A DNA stretch of 64,000 nucleotides from Paenibacillus tarimensis (GTDB lineage Bacteria; Bacillota; Bacilli; Paenibacillales; Paenibacillaceae). The notes beneath the pieces are model-generated. The model was given only the letters and a program-made list of their open reading frames with translations. It had not been told where the DNA came from and searched no databases. The stretch's first letter is position 1, and each line of letters opens with the position of its first letter. Shown here one piece after another: positions 34,455 through 42,472 of the stretch. The position numbers and the translations under genes are program-made. Where the stretch lies: positions 1 through 64,000 of the forward strand of contig NZ_JAKGAO010000013.1 of NCBI RefSeq assembly GCF_021532315.1. The letters run 5' to 3'.

Positions 34455-35717
34455 CTATGGCTTCGTTGTAATTGTTACTGTCATCGCATTCTTATCCCAC
34501 TCCACTACAGCTCCAAGCGCCTCGCTGATGAACCGGAGCGGCACCAAGGTATGTCCGTTTACGGACCGGGCCGCTGCCCCAAGCTTCACCGTCTGGCCGT
34601 TGACTACCGCCTGCTTGCTGCCCAGCTTCAGACTGATGCTCGTTGCCCCCTTGCTCGCCTTAACAGTCTTCGAAGCGGCCGTATAAGTCACTTCCGCACC
34701 GAGCCGCTCAAAGATCGCCCGCATCGGCACCATTGTGCTGCCGCTTACCAGCATCGGCGGCTGGGCAAACTGCTGAAGCTCGCCATCGATATAGACCTTG
34801 ATGCTATCAAGGTTAAGGACGAGCGGTTTTACCTGCAGGCGCTCTCCCGTTATCTTGGTGCGGATAGTGTTCAGCTCTTTCACTGCCTTCTCCCGCTTGT
34901 CCAGGATCGCCGCCAGAACGGATTTCTTAGTACCGCTGATGCTCTCCATCGCCGTCTTCCGTACAACTTCCAGCTTGGACAGCGCATTGCTGCGGCTTTC
35001 CGCAAGCTTCTCTTCGCCTTCTGACAAGATCTCGTTGATCTTCTTCTCCGCTTCACTCTGGCTGAGAAAACCTTCCTTGTAGTACCACATCGTACTTGTA
35101 ACGTAATTCACATTGGATTCGTTCTTCAGTTCCATCATCGTGCTGGGGGAGTAATTCTCGTTCATCTCATTCTTATAGGACCACATCGTGCCGGTCGTAT
35201 AGTTCGGGTTAATTTCATTACCGTATTTCCACATGGCGCTTGGGCTGTAGTTCGGATTAATCTCGTTATGTAATTTCCAGTGGGCGCCCGTGCTGTAATT
35301 TTCATTGCTCTCCGTGGCATATGCCCACATAGCACCGCTTAAAAAGTTTGGATTCATATCATTGCGATAAGACCTGAGCAGACTGTCGTACTCGTTACTG
35401 GAACCGTAAGCCCGGTCCAGACGGTCGTAATCCTCCTCGAAGAGCTTTGTTAAATAGGCGAGATCTTCCTCTAGCAGCCGCGTCAATCTCTCCTGTTCAG
35501 CTTTCTGCTCCTTCAGATACGATTCATAGGCCTTTTCTATGCTGCCAAGGTCCTTCTCATAGAGCTCCAGGTACTTGTTCTGGAGATTGTTATACTTCTC
35601 CTCAATACGTTCGGCAAACTGCGGGTCATAGGCAGCATGTGCCTGGCCAGGCACGCCTGCAGCAAGCAAGCAGACCGACAGCATGAAGGCCAGCCATGTT
35701 CTACGTGTCATTTTCAT
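34455..35717 (-). CDS. Stalk-domain protein with coiled coil and six 16-residue repeats
   Basis: 420 residues. Signal peptide about 1-29 (cleavage near AHAA). Residues 32-105 are strongly coiled-coil (Glu/Leu/Lys heptads). Six repeats of exactly 16 residues begin at N124, N140, N156, N172, N188 and N204, consensus NYsxsxMWxxxNExNx. A second helical region (217-290) leads to the C-terminal stalk domain (about 305-418, MVPMRAIFERLGAEVTY and TLVPLRFISEALGAVVEW). Likely a wall-anchored fibrous protein; no catalytic motif. GC content is that of the normal genome, unlike the neighbouring stretch. Confidence 0.8.
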   Translation of the reverse strand: MKMTRRTWLAFMLSVCLLAAGVPGQAHAAYDPQFAERIEEKYNNLQNKYLELYEKDLGSIEKAYESYLKEQKAEQERLTRLLEEDLAYLTKLFEEDYDRLDRAYGSSNEYDSLLRSYRNDMNPNFLSGAMWAYATESNENYSTGAHWKLHNEINPNYSPSAMWKYGNEINPNYTTGTMWSYKNEMNENYSPSTMMELKNESNVNYVTSTMWYYKEGFLSQSEAEKKINEILSEGEEKLAESRSNALSKLEVVRKTAMESISGTKKSVLAAILDKREKAVKELNTIRTKITGERLQVKPLVLNLDSIKVYIDGELQQFAQPPMLVSGSTMVPMRAIFERLGAEVTYTAASKTVKASKGATSISLKLGSKQAVVNGQTVKLGAAARSVNGHTLVPLRFISEALGAVVEWDKNAMTVTITTKP

Positions 35718-36017
35718 CCGGTTACATTCCCTTCCTTCCTCTGATGCAAATCATATTTAAGATATCGACATGAATCCTTCGGTCTTTGGACATCCTAATC
35801 CTGCCTAAGTTACCAAAACAGTTCTTTTTTCCTAGATAGTAAAGTATAAGGAAGATCAGATGCTTACTTTTACTAACCTGCTTGATTTATTAAATTGTAT
35901 GCGATATTATTACAGTTGTGGTTAAGTGTAATTGCAAATGTTACAGTTGAAAACCGGTACTTGTCTGTGTGCCGGCCGGCTTACCGGGGTACATAAAGTT
36001 ATTGAGGAGGTTGTTAT
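35718..36017. other. Divergent intergenic region
   Basis: 300 bases between the stalk and oxidoreductase genes. Two ACAGTTG copies (about 35920 and 35944) and a GC-rich dyad near 35956-35990 are the only structures noticed. No gene seen. Confidence 0.4.
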
Positions 36018-37139
36018 ATGTCTATGAACCAGAAGTTTGCTCCACTATTCGAAACCTTCACGCTCAATGGTGTCGAGCTCAAAAACCGGATTGTGATGGC
36101 ACCCATGACGAATTTCTCGTCCAATCCCGACGGTACCGTATCTGATCCCGAAATTGAGTATTATGCACGCCGCTCCGGCGGGCCTGGCATGGTCATTACA
36201 GCATGCACGTTCGCTACACCGAACGGCAAGGGTTTCCAGGGGGAATTCTCCGCTGTATCCGATGACATGATTCCCAGCCTGAGAAGACTGGCTTCCACTA
36301 TTCAGTCCAAGGGCGCAAAAGCAATTCTGCAAATCTTCCATGGCGGCCGTATGTGCCCGCCTGATCTTGTAAGCAGCGATGTCGTCAGCGCAAGCGCGGT
36401 AGGCTCCGACCAGAATCCTAATGTCGTGCCAAGAGAGCTTGATGATAGGGAGATTGAAGCCATCATCCGTGACTTCGGCCAAGCAGTTCGCCGTGCTATT
36501 GAAGCAGGCTATGACGGGGTGGAAATTCATGGCGCCAACGGCTACCTGATTCAGCAGTTCTTCTCCCCGCATTCCAACCGCAGGGAAGACCGCTGGGGCG
36601 GTTCGCTTGAGAAGCGTATGACCTTCCCGCTCGCGGTTGTGGATGAGGTAAAACGAATCGTGGCCGAGCACGCCAAGCAGCCGTTCATCGTGGGCTACCG
36701 CTTCTCGCCTGAAGAGCCGGAAACACCGGGTATTACCATGGATGACACGCTGGCCTTCCTGGACATTCTGGCTGACAAGCAGCTGGATTACCTGCACATC
36801 TCGCTGATGGAGTATGACTCCATGCCAAGACGGAGCGCGATAACCGACAAAACGCGGCTTGAGCTTGTGCTGGATACTGTCGGCAGCAGGGCTCCTGTTA
36901 TTGGCGTCGGTTCCATTCTCACCCCTGATGACGCGATTAAAGCAATGGAAACCGGTGTTCCGCTGCTCGCCATCGGACGTGAGCTGATTATGGACCCGGA
37001 TTGGACCGAGAAGGTGCAGTCTGGCCGGGAGAAGGAAATTCGGACAGTCATTGAGAAGGATAAGCAGCAGGAACTGGTTATACCAGACCCGCTTTGGCAA
37101 GCAATTGTAAATACTCCAGGCTGGTTCCCAGGCGTCTAA
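36018..37139 (+). CDS. NADH:flavin oxidoreductase (old yellow enzyme family)
   Basis: 373-residue FMN-dependent ene-reductase-like barrel. Motifs: ELKNRIVMAPMTNFSS at the FMN face, ILQIFHGGRMCPP, the catalytic GYDGVEIHGANGYLIQQFFSPHSNRR and GVGSILTPDDAIKAME at the phosphate site. The absence of a C-terminal Fe-S/FAD extension puts it with YqiG/YqjM-like enzymes. Substrate unknown. Excellent GGAGG site. Monocistronic, closed by a terminator. Confidence 0.92.
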   Translation: MSMNQKFAPLFETFTLNGVELKNRIVMAPMTNFSSNPDGTVSDPEIEYYARRSGGPGMVITACTFATPNGKGFQGEFSAVSDDMIPSLRRLASTIQSKGAKAILQIFHGGRMCPPDLVSSDVVSASAVGSDQNPNVVPRELDDREIEAIIRDFGQAVRRAIEAGYDGVEIHGANGYLIQQFFSPHSNRREDRWGGSLEKRMTFPLAVVDEVKRIVAEHAKQPFIVGYRFSPEEPETPGITMDDTLAFLDILADKQLDYLHISLMEYDSMPRRSAITDKTRLELVLDTVGSRAPVIGVGSILTPDDAIKAMETGVPLLAIGRELIMDPDWTEKVQSGREKEIRTVIEKDKQQELVIPDPLWQAIVNTPGWFPGV

Positions 37140-37163
37140 GCCTGCAGCCATTGCTTCGTGACC

Positions 37164-37203
37164 AAGGAGCTCTGTCCCTTATAAGGGGATAGGGCTCCTT
37201 TCT
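37164..37203 (+). terminator. Terminator of the oxidoreductase gene
   Basis: AAGGAGC pairs with GCTCCTT and GTCCC with GGGGAT inside it, followed by TTTCTATT. Confidence 0.75.
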
Positions 37204-37215
37204 ATTCCCTATTCC

Positions 37216-37246
37216 TTGACATGGTACCCGTTTCATACCCTACACT
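37216..37246 (+). promoter_or_regulatory. Promoter with LacI-type operator
   Basis: TTGACA (37216-37221) and TACACT (37241-37246), spacing 19. Between them TGGTACCCGTTTCA (37222-37235) matches 12 of 14 bases of the candidate operator at 41347-41360. Confidence 0.5.
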
Positions 37247-37254
37247 GAAAGAAG

Positions 37255-37319
37255 AACACCATGCCGGCGCAACACTTTCTTATTGTTAATAAGAAAGCGG
37301 CGTTACGGCTGGTGTTTTT
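37255..37319 (+). terminator. Nested hairpin, attenuator-like
   Basis: AACACC and GCCG pair with CGGC and GGTGTT around an inner perfect stem CTTTCTTATT/AATAAGAAAG, ending in TTTTT. It begins within ten bases of the expected transcript start, 120 bases ahead of the NagA-like gene. It may end a short RNA or attenuate the gene. Confidence 0.5.
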
Positions 37320-37363
37320 GGAGTTTACATAAAAATTATATCGATTTCCAAATAAAGTATTGT

Positions 37364-37381
37364 TATGGTACTAGTTCCATA
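37364..37381. promoter_or_regulatory. GntR/NagR-like palindrome
   Basis: TATGGTACTAGTTCCATA is palindromic in 16 of 18 positions and similar in layout to DasR/NagR sites. It lies 59 bases before the NagA-like start. Confidence 0.4.
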
Positions 37382-37439
37382 TTTTACAATTCCCTTTGAG
37401 GAAAAGGGTTCCTCTACTTCTCTACCGAAAGGGGAATAA

Positions 37440-38747
37440 ATGATGAATAAAGCTTTGGAGTTCACTTGCCCTTCTTATCTGGGCTCCGATGGTGTATTGA
37501 AGATTTCCCGTATCAGCTACCGAGATCAGCAATGGGTGGATTTCGAGCTTGGTGAACAAGGCTTGTTTCGCAAGTCCGGCGCTTACCTTGTCGGCGCCCT
37601 CCCCATGGAATTCCATTGTCATGGAATCGGCGACTATGACTTTAGCGATCTGGATGAACTTGATCTCGAACAGGTAAACCGCCGGGCCGAGCAGGAGGGT
37701 ATCTTCTGCCTGCCTTCCATTTTCCTCCCGCATAATCAATTGGATCAATTCCTGGCTTTTATGAAGGAGTTCCACGAGCACAAGAAGCAGAGCCGGTATG
37801 CCAACATCCTTGGTATTTCCTTGGAGGGACCTCTGCTGGCGAGCTTTGCAGGAACACCCGAGAAGGGCAACTGGGCACCTACCAAGAGCGAATGGGAGAA
37901 GCTGGCTTCCTGCGGCCAGCTTGGTCTGATCTACACCGTCCTATCACCGGATGCCATGACAGAACAGTCCTACTTGAAGCCTCACATGACGGCGGAACAT
38001 CCAGGTATTGAATGGATCGTGGACACGCTCGTTGAAGCAGGCATCAAGCCAGCTCTGGGGCATTTTCAGAAGGCTTATCCCGAGGAGACGGCCAAGCTCA
38101 TTCATAAGGTTGTAGACACGGCTCAAAGACGCAGCCGTTTCGCTGGACCTGATGCTGTACTGACGGATCATCTCTTCAATGACATGCCCAACACCTTCAA
38201 ACACAGCTGGCGGACGCCCGCGGAACGCATGAACCGAATCGAACAGCTGCGGCAGGCGCAGCTTAATGAATGGAGCTTGGATACAATCAACCAGAAGGTA
38301 GGAGAAGTACCTGGCACGCTGATCCACTATGCCGCGGAAGGCCAATTGACTATCTGCATGAATTTTGACAGCGAGCATGTTGATCTGGAGGTTGCGCGCA
38401 GGGTTGTGGAGCTGACTGGCTCGAAGAGCATCATTGCCATGACCGACCGTATAGATACGGATTCCATGTGCGGACAACCTCTGGAGAAAATGGAGGGCAA
38501 CAACCTGTGGTATCAGGGGAAGGGCTATGTTGCAGCAGGCTCCTATACAATCGACCGGCTTATGCACAATATTCGGGCCATCGGGTTCAGCGAGCAGGCC
38601 GTATGGGATATGACTTCATTAGTTCCTCTCCGCGCTTGCGGGTATCTGGATATTCTGGAGAGAATGGATTTTAAGCCGTACAGCTATATGGATGAGACAA
38701 AGACCCGGCATCACTTCAAGGCCCGAATGCCCCAGCTCGTGTCCTAA
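37440..38747 (+). CDS. NagA-like amidohydrolase
   Basis: 435 residues, related to N-acetylglucosamine-6-phosphate deacetylase. Metal-site motifs are in order: FHCHG (H59, H61), SLEGPLL, GHFQKAY, LTDHLFNDM and the catalytic-Asp segment MTDRIDTDSM. The sequence is divergent from housekeeping NagA (no NagB nearby, unusual C-terminus), so the substrate may be another N-acyl amino-sugar phosphate. GAAAGGGGAA site before the ATG pair at 37440/37443. Upstream lie a LacI-type operator and a GntR-type palindrome. Confidence 0.75.
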   Translation: MMNKALEFTCPSYLGSDGVLKISRISYRDQQWVDFELGEQGLFRKSGAYLVGALPMEFHCHGIGDYDFSDLDELDLEQVNRRAEQEGIFCLPSIFLPHNQLDQFLAFMKEFHEHKKQSRYANILGISLEGPLLASFAGTPEKGNWAPTKSEWEKLASCGQLGLIYTVLSPDAMTEQSYLKPHMTAEHPGIEWIVDTLVEAGIKPALGHFQKAYPEETAKLIHKVVDTAQRRSRFAGPDAVLTDHLFNDMPNTFKHSWRTPAERMNRIEQLRQAQLNEWSLDTINQKVGEVPGTLIHYAAEGQLTICMNFDSEHVDLEVARRVVELTGSKSIIAMTDRIDTDSMCGQPLEKMEGNNLWYQGKGYVAAGSYTIDRLMHNIRAIGFSEQAVWDMTSLVPLRACGYLDILERMDFKPYSYMDETKTRHHFKARMPQLVS

Positions 38748-38764
38748 AATAACAGCAAGACAAC

Positions 38765-38797
38765 AGAAGCCTGCGTGAGGTTGTCATGCAGGCTTCT
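38765..38797. terminator. Bidirectional terminator
   Basis: AGAAGCCTGC pairs exactly with GCAGGCTTCT between the NagA-like gene and the convergent LacI gene. Confidence 0.8.
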
Positions 38798-39772
38798 TCA
38801 AGTAGATTGTCTGACCACGAGTTCAAGCTCCAGCGTCTGATCCGCTGGACGTTCAGCTTCCGTCAGCATAAGGTGGAGTGCTGCCGCAGCTGTCTCCCCC
38901 ATCTGCACAATCGGCTGCTGAATGGTGGTCAGATCCATTACTTGTGCTATGGGCTGGTTATCGAAACCGATAACCGCCAGCTGTTCCGGCACCTTGATTC
39001 CCTGCCTTGCCGCCTCCTTGATAAGACCAGCGGCCACATAGTCGCTTCCCACTACCATGGCCGAAGGCGCTAGGGACTGACCGGCAATGGATGCTGCAAC
39101 AGCAGAGCCGTCTTCAACAGAATATTTCCCTTCAAAATACCAATCGTCCCGCCAATCCAGGCCATAAGCCTCAAGCAGAGCACTAAATGCCTTCTTCCTG
39201 CTGATTCCAATCCCGCTTATCGGGTTGCCGATGCAGAGTCCAATCCGCCGATGTCCTTTGGAACGTAAGTGATCCACCGCCATCCGGATTCCCGACTCAT
39301 GATTGACGAGAACCTTGGTAATCAGGCGGCTGCCTGATGCTTCACAGGATACGATACTCCCGTAATGCGACAGCTCATCCAGAGCTGCTGCAGGCAGCAT
39401 ACTTGACCCCAGTATGAGACCGTCAATCAGCTTGTACTTCAGCATGTTGAAGAACTCAATCTCGTGACCCGGATCATAATTGGATTGATGCACCAGTAGT
39501 CTGTAATGATGCTTGTGGCAGCCTCTTCCGATCCCCTCGATCAGGTTGCTGAAGAAGGGGTGGTTAATCGTCGGAACGATCACGCCGATCACATTGGTCT
39601 TTCCCCTAGATAGGTTAACGGCGTTTAGATTCGGTACATAATTCAAGTCCTGCATGGCCTTCAGGACGGCCTCCCGCTTATCCGGCTTCACATAGGGATG
39701 GTTATTCAGCACCCTGGATACGGTCGTGCGAGAGACTCGCGCCCTGCGGGCAATCTCGGTAATGTTACTCAT
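38798..39772 (-). CDS. LacI family transcriptional regulator
   Basis: 324 residues. HTH at the N-terminus (ITEIARRARVSRTTVSRVLNN), hinge LNAVNLSRGKTNVIGVIVP, then the sugar-binding domain with KGHRRIGLCIGNP and VIGFDNQPIAQVM. Third gene of an operon with HAD and YczE-type genes; its start overlaps yczE by eight bases (AGGAGTATGG site). The matching operators before HAD (41347) and before the NagA-like gene (37222) suggest it controls both. Confidence 0.88.
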   Translation of the reverse strand: MSNITEIARRARVSRTTVSRVLNNHPYVKPDKREAVLKAMQDLNYVPNLNAVNLSRGKTNVIGVIVPTINHPFFSNLIEGIGRGCHKHHYRLLVHQSNYDPGHEIEFFNMLKYKLIDGLILGSSMLPAAALDELSHYGSIVSCEASGSRLITKVLVNHESGIRMAVDHLRSKGHRRIGLCIGNPISGIGISRKKAFSALLEAYGLDWRDDWYFEGKYSVEDGSAVAASIAGQSLAPSAMVVGSDYVAAGLIKEAARQGIKVPEQLAVIGFDNQPIAQVMDLTTIQQPIVQMGETAAAALHLMLTEAERPADQTLELELVVRQST

Positions 39773-40397
39773 CCATACTCCTCACAGTAAATGATCGCGG
39801 CACTCCGGCCTTGCTGAGCAGCTGGTCGAACAGGCCTACGAACAGGCCCAGACACAGCACTACGATAATTGTACCAAGACCAACCGGCCCCTGCCACATC
39901 ACAGCAAGGATGAAAGCGGCAATCTCGCCGATTGTCTTGGTCACATGAATGCCCCACCCGGTCCGCTCCGTAATGGCCAGCATAAGCTCATCATTCGGCA
40001 CTGTAGGAAGGGAAGCCCTCAGATAGATGACAATCCCCAAGGCCAGCACGCTCAAACCGCCCACAAACAGAACCCACCGCAGAACAAGCGGCTGAACCTC
40101 CATAGAGCTTAACAACCCCAGATTAAGCAGATCGACGAATAGGCCAATAATGAGAATCGGAATAAGACCGGTTAAGTTAGGAACCCTTCTCCTGATGATG
40201 CTGTTCACGAAGATTAGAATACCGCCGACGATAAAAACCCATGAACCGACGGTGAGGCCTATGCGTTCGGATAAGGCTACGTTCAGCGCATCCCAGGGAG
40301 CGATGCCAACGTTTGATTTTATCATGAGAACTACACCTGAAGACAATATGAACAGGCCAGCCAGATAGATTAAGCACCGCTTAACCAGACTCGGCAT
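39765..40397 (-). CDS. yczE: YczE/YitT-like membrane protein
   Basis: 210 residues, five membrane segments, normal for YczE. The family motif GVVLMIKSNVGIAPWDALNV is at the N-terminus, and a related one, SLPTVPNDELMLAI, recurs in the second half. Role unknown (in Bacillus the family is linked to antibiotic synthesis and export-like functions). Its ATG shares a base with the HAD stop (TGATG). Confidence 0.8.
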   Translation of the reverse strand: MPSLVKRCLIYLAGLFILSSGVVLMIKSNVGIAPWDALNVALSERIGLTVGSWVFIVGGILIFVNSIIRRRVPNLTGLIPILIIGLFVDLLNLGLLSSMEVQPLVLRWVLFVGGLSVLALGIVIYLRASLPTVPNDELMLAITERTGWGIHVTKTIGEIAAFILAVMWQGPVGLGTIIVVLCLGLFVGLFDQLLSKAGVPRSFTVRSMDE

Positions 40398-41296
40398 CAG
40401 GACTCACTTCCAATCAGCCCGCTTCGGCCTGGTTCCTGCTGCGGCTGCAGGATCAAGCTGTGAAAGGCATGTGCTACACCGCATTCCTGGTTGGACAGGG
40501 TATGATGTGTGGCAACCTGCACAAGCTCTCCTCTCGCATTCCCCATGGCAATTCCGGTGCCGGCCACACGGAACATCGGCAGGTCATTCTGATTATCACC
40601 GATCACAATGGCCGAATCCGTGCTTGCGCCGTAGTGCTGGCAGATCGCCTGCAGAGCTGTCCCCTTATCCACGCCTGTACCCATCACTTCCAGGTTATAC
40701 GTCCCCGAACTGGATACTACGCAGCCCTTAATCCCCTGCAGATAAGCACTGGCCTTGGCGAGCAGCTCCATATCCGGTGAAACGATCATCAGCTTGATAA
40801 CATCCTCGTAATCATTCGCCCCGATGCTTCCTTCCACTTCCTCAAGGCCGTATTGATAGACCTGCGCCTTGATCGACTCCCAGAAGATATCCTCGTTATA
40901 AGTAGGATCAGCAGCCAGTACCTCCTTGAGCTGATTCTCCAGCAGAGAAATTCCCCTGTCCGATACCTTAATGGCATCCGGAAGGTAGACCTGACAGTAC
41001 ATGCCCTTAGCATTCAACCACGCGAGCACCGCCCTGACTGTCTCCCTCTCCATCGCATGAAGGCTTAGCAGCTGGTCATCCACACATATCTGTGCCCCGT
41101 TGGAGGCAATAACCGGACAGCTCAGCCCATACCGGTCTAGGATTTGCCGGGCATCGAACAGTGCCCTACCCGTTGCAATAATGACAAGCAGGTCTTCCCG
41201 CTGCTGGGCTTCTCTGATAGCCTCCACATCCTTCTGATGAACGGTCAAGTCATCAGAGAGCAGTGTACCATCCAGATCAATCGCTATTATCTTCAT
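40397..41296 (-). CDS. HAD superfamily Cof-type phosphatase
   Basis: 299 residues from ATG 41296, which has AGGGTGGG upstream. The four HAD motifs are present: IAIDLDGTLL (motif I), IIATGR (II), the KGTALQAI lysine (III) and VIGDNQNDLPMF (IV). A C2B cap lies between. Such enzymes hydrolyse sugar phosphates or flavin precursors. First gene of the HAD-YczE-LacI operon. A sugar-phosphate substrate is inferred from the LacI regulator. Confidence 0.88.
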   Translation of the reverse strand: MKIIAIDLDGTLLSDDLTVHQKDVEAIREAQQREDLLVIIATGRALFDARQILDRYGLSCPVIASNGAQICVDDQLLSLHAMERETVRAVLAWLNAKGMYCQVYLPDAIKVSDRGISLLENQLKEVLAADPTYNEDIFWESIKAQVYQYGLEEVEGSIGANDYEDVIKLMIVSPDMELLAKASAYLQGIKGCVVSSSGTYNLEVMGTGVDKGTALQAICQHYGASTDSAIVIGDNQNDLPMFRVAGTGIAMGNARGELVQVATHHTLSNQECGVAHAFHSLILQPQQEPGRSGLIGSES

Positions 41297-41346
41297 TCGC
41301 TTTCCCACCCTTCCAGCTATGCTTGGCGCATCGCTAGTATAAAGTA

Positions 41347-41360
41347 TGGAACGCGTTTCA
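41347..41360. promoter_or_regulatory. LacI-type operator of the HAD operon
   Basis: TGGAACGCGTTTCA, a near-palindrome around a central CGCG, 51 bases before the HAD start; matches the site at 37222. Confidence 0.55.
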
Positions 41361-41467
41361 CAGCAACCCCCCGATAAGCTGCACCTGCCTGGAGGACAGA
41401 TGACCCCGCCTTGTTTTTGTATTAAAATACTTCTAACGCTTATTCATTGAAAGGTTCGATTCTTACT

Positions 41468-42403
41468 ATGAGAGAAATTATGATTGGCATTTTGGCCTCT
41501 ATGTTCTTTGCTGTAACCTTCATACTTAACCGCTCAATGGAGCTGGCAGGCGGCAGCTGGCTGTGGAGTTCATCACTGCGCTTCCTGTTCATGCTCCCCT
41601 TTCTCTTCCTGATCGTACTGCTGCGCGGAAACATTAAGCCCGTTCTGCAGGAAATCAAGCGGCAGCCCGTCCGCTGGTTCGGCTGGAGCTTTGTCGGTTT
41701 CGTGCTGTTCTACGCTCCCATCACCTATGCAGCCGCTTATGGACCAGGCTGGCTGGTTGCAGGAACCTGGCAGCTCACCATTGTGGCAGGCGTCCTGCTG
41801 GGCCCGCTGTTCTACCATACCGTTCAAACCAGCTCCGGTCCTGTAAAGGTCAGGCACCGTATCCCGGGCAGGGCTCTAATCATCTCTCTGTTTATCCTGG
41901 CGGGGATTGTAATGATTCAATTCCAGCAGGCCGGGGATATCACTCCCGGGCTGCTCGCTGCCAGCGTGCTTCCAGTCGTCCTCGCCGCTTTCGCTTATCC
42001 GCTCGGCAACCGCAAGATGATGGAGGTTTGCGGAGGCAGACTGGATACGTTCCAGCGGGTATTCGGCATGACGCTCGCAAGTCTTCCCTGCTGGCTTATT
42101 ATTGCAGCAGCCGGCTATATAGAGGCTGGCCCGCCGGCAGCTGAACAGCTGCTGCAAACCTTTATCGTTGCAGTCTGCTCCGGTGTAATCGCCACGACGC
42201 TCTTCTTCATCGCAACCGACCGTGTACGGAATGATCAGGGTAAGCTGGCTGCAGTCGAAGCAACCCAATCCACGCAGGTCATGTTCGTCATGGCCGGAGA
42301 GGTTATATTCCTGTCGGCCCCGCTGCCTGGCGGAGCTGCCTTGACGGGCTTAGCTGTCATTATGGCCGGCATGCTGCTGCACAGCTTGTACTCCCGAAGG
42401 TAA
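41468..42403 (+). CDS. EmrE-type multidrug efflux / DMT permease
   Basis: About 311 residues with ten membrane helices, of the multidrug-resistance efflux family within the drug/metabolite transporter group. Opening MREIMIGILASMFFAVTFILNRSMELAGGSW is characteristic, and AVEATQSTQVMFVMAGEV near the end. Substrate unknown. ATG 41468 is preferred over TTG 41447; GAAAGG lies 13 bases upstream. Monocistronic. Confidence 0.82.
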   Translation: MREIMIGILASMFFAVTFILNRSMELAGGSWLWSSSLRFLFMLPFLFLIVLLRGNIKPVLQEIKRQPVRWFGWSFVGFVLFYAPITYAAAYGPGWLVAGTWQLTIVAGVLLGPLFYHTVQTSSGPVKVRHRIPGRALIISLFILAGIVMIQFQQAGDITPGLLAASVLPVVLAAFAYPLGNRKMMEVCGGRLDTFQRVFGMTLASLPCWLIIAAAGYIEAGPPAAEQLLQTFIVAVCSGVIATTLFFIATDRVRNDQGKLAAVEATQSTQVMFVMAGEVIFLSAPLPGGAALTGLAVIMAGMLLHSLYSRR

Positions 42404-42472
42404 GCCGCGTCTGAAGAGATAACCAAGACTTTCGCACCTGTCCGATTATCAGCTCCTGCCAGACTCCTATTC

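Noticed and set aside
34930-35430. Regular 48-base periodicity considered as a CRISPR-like array
   Set aside because: The period is 16 codons within a protein-coding frame; the DNA units are diverged and there are no spacers or cas genes.
36045-37151. 368-aa frame antisense to the oxidoreductase gene
   Set aside because: Complement of a well-supported gene; no ribosome site or domain.
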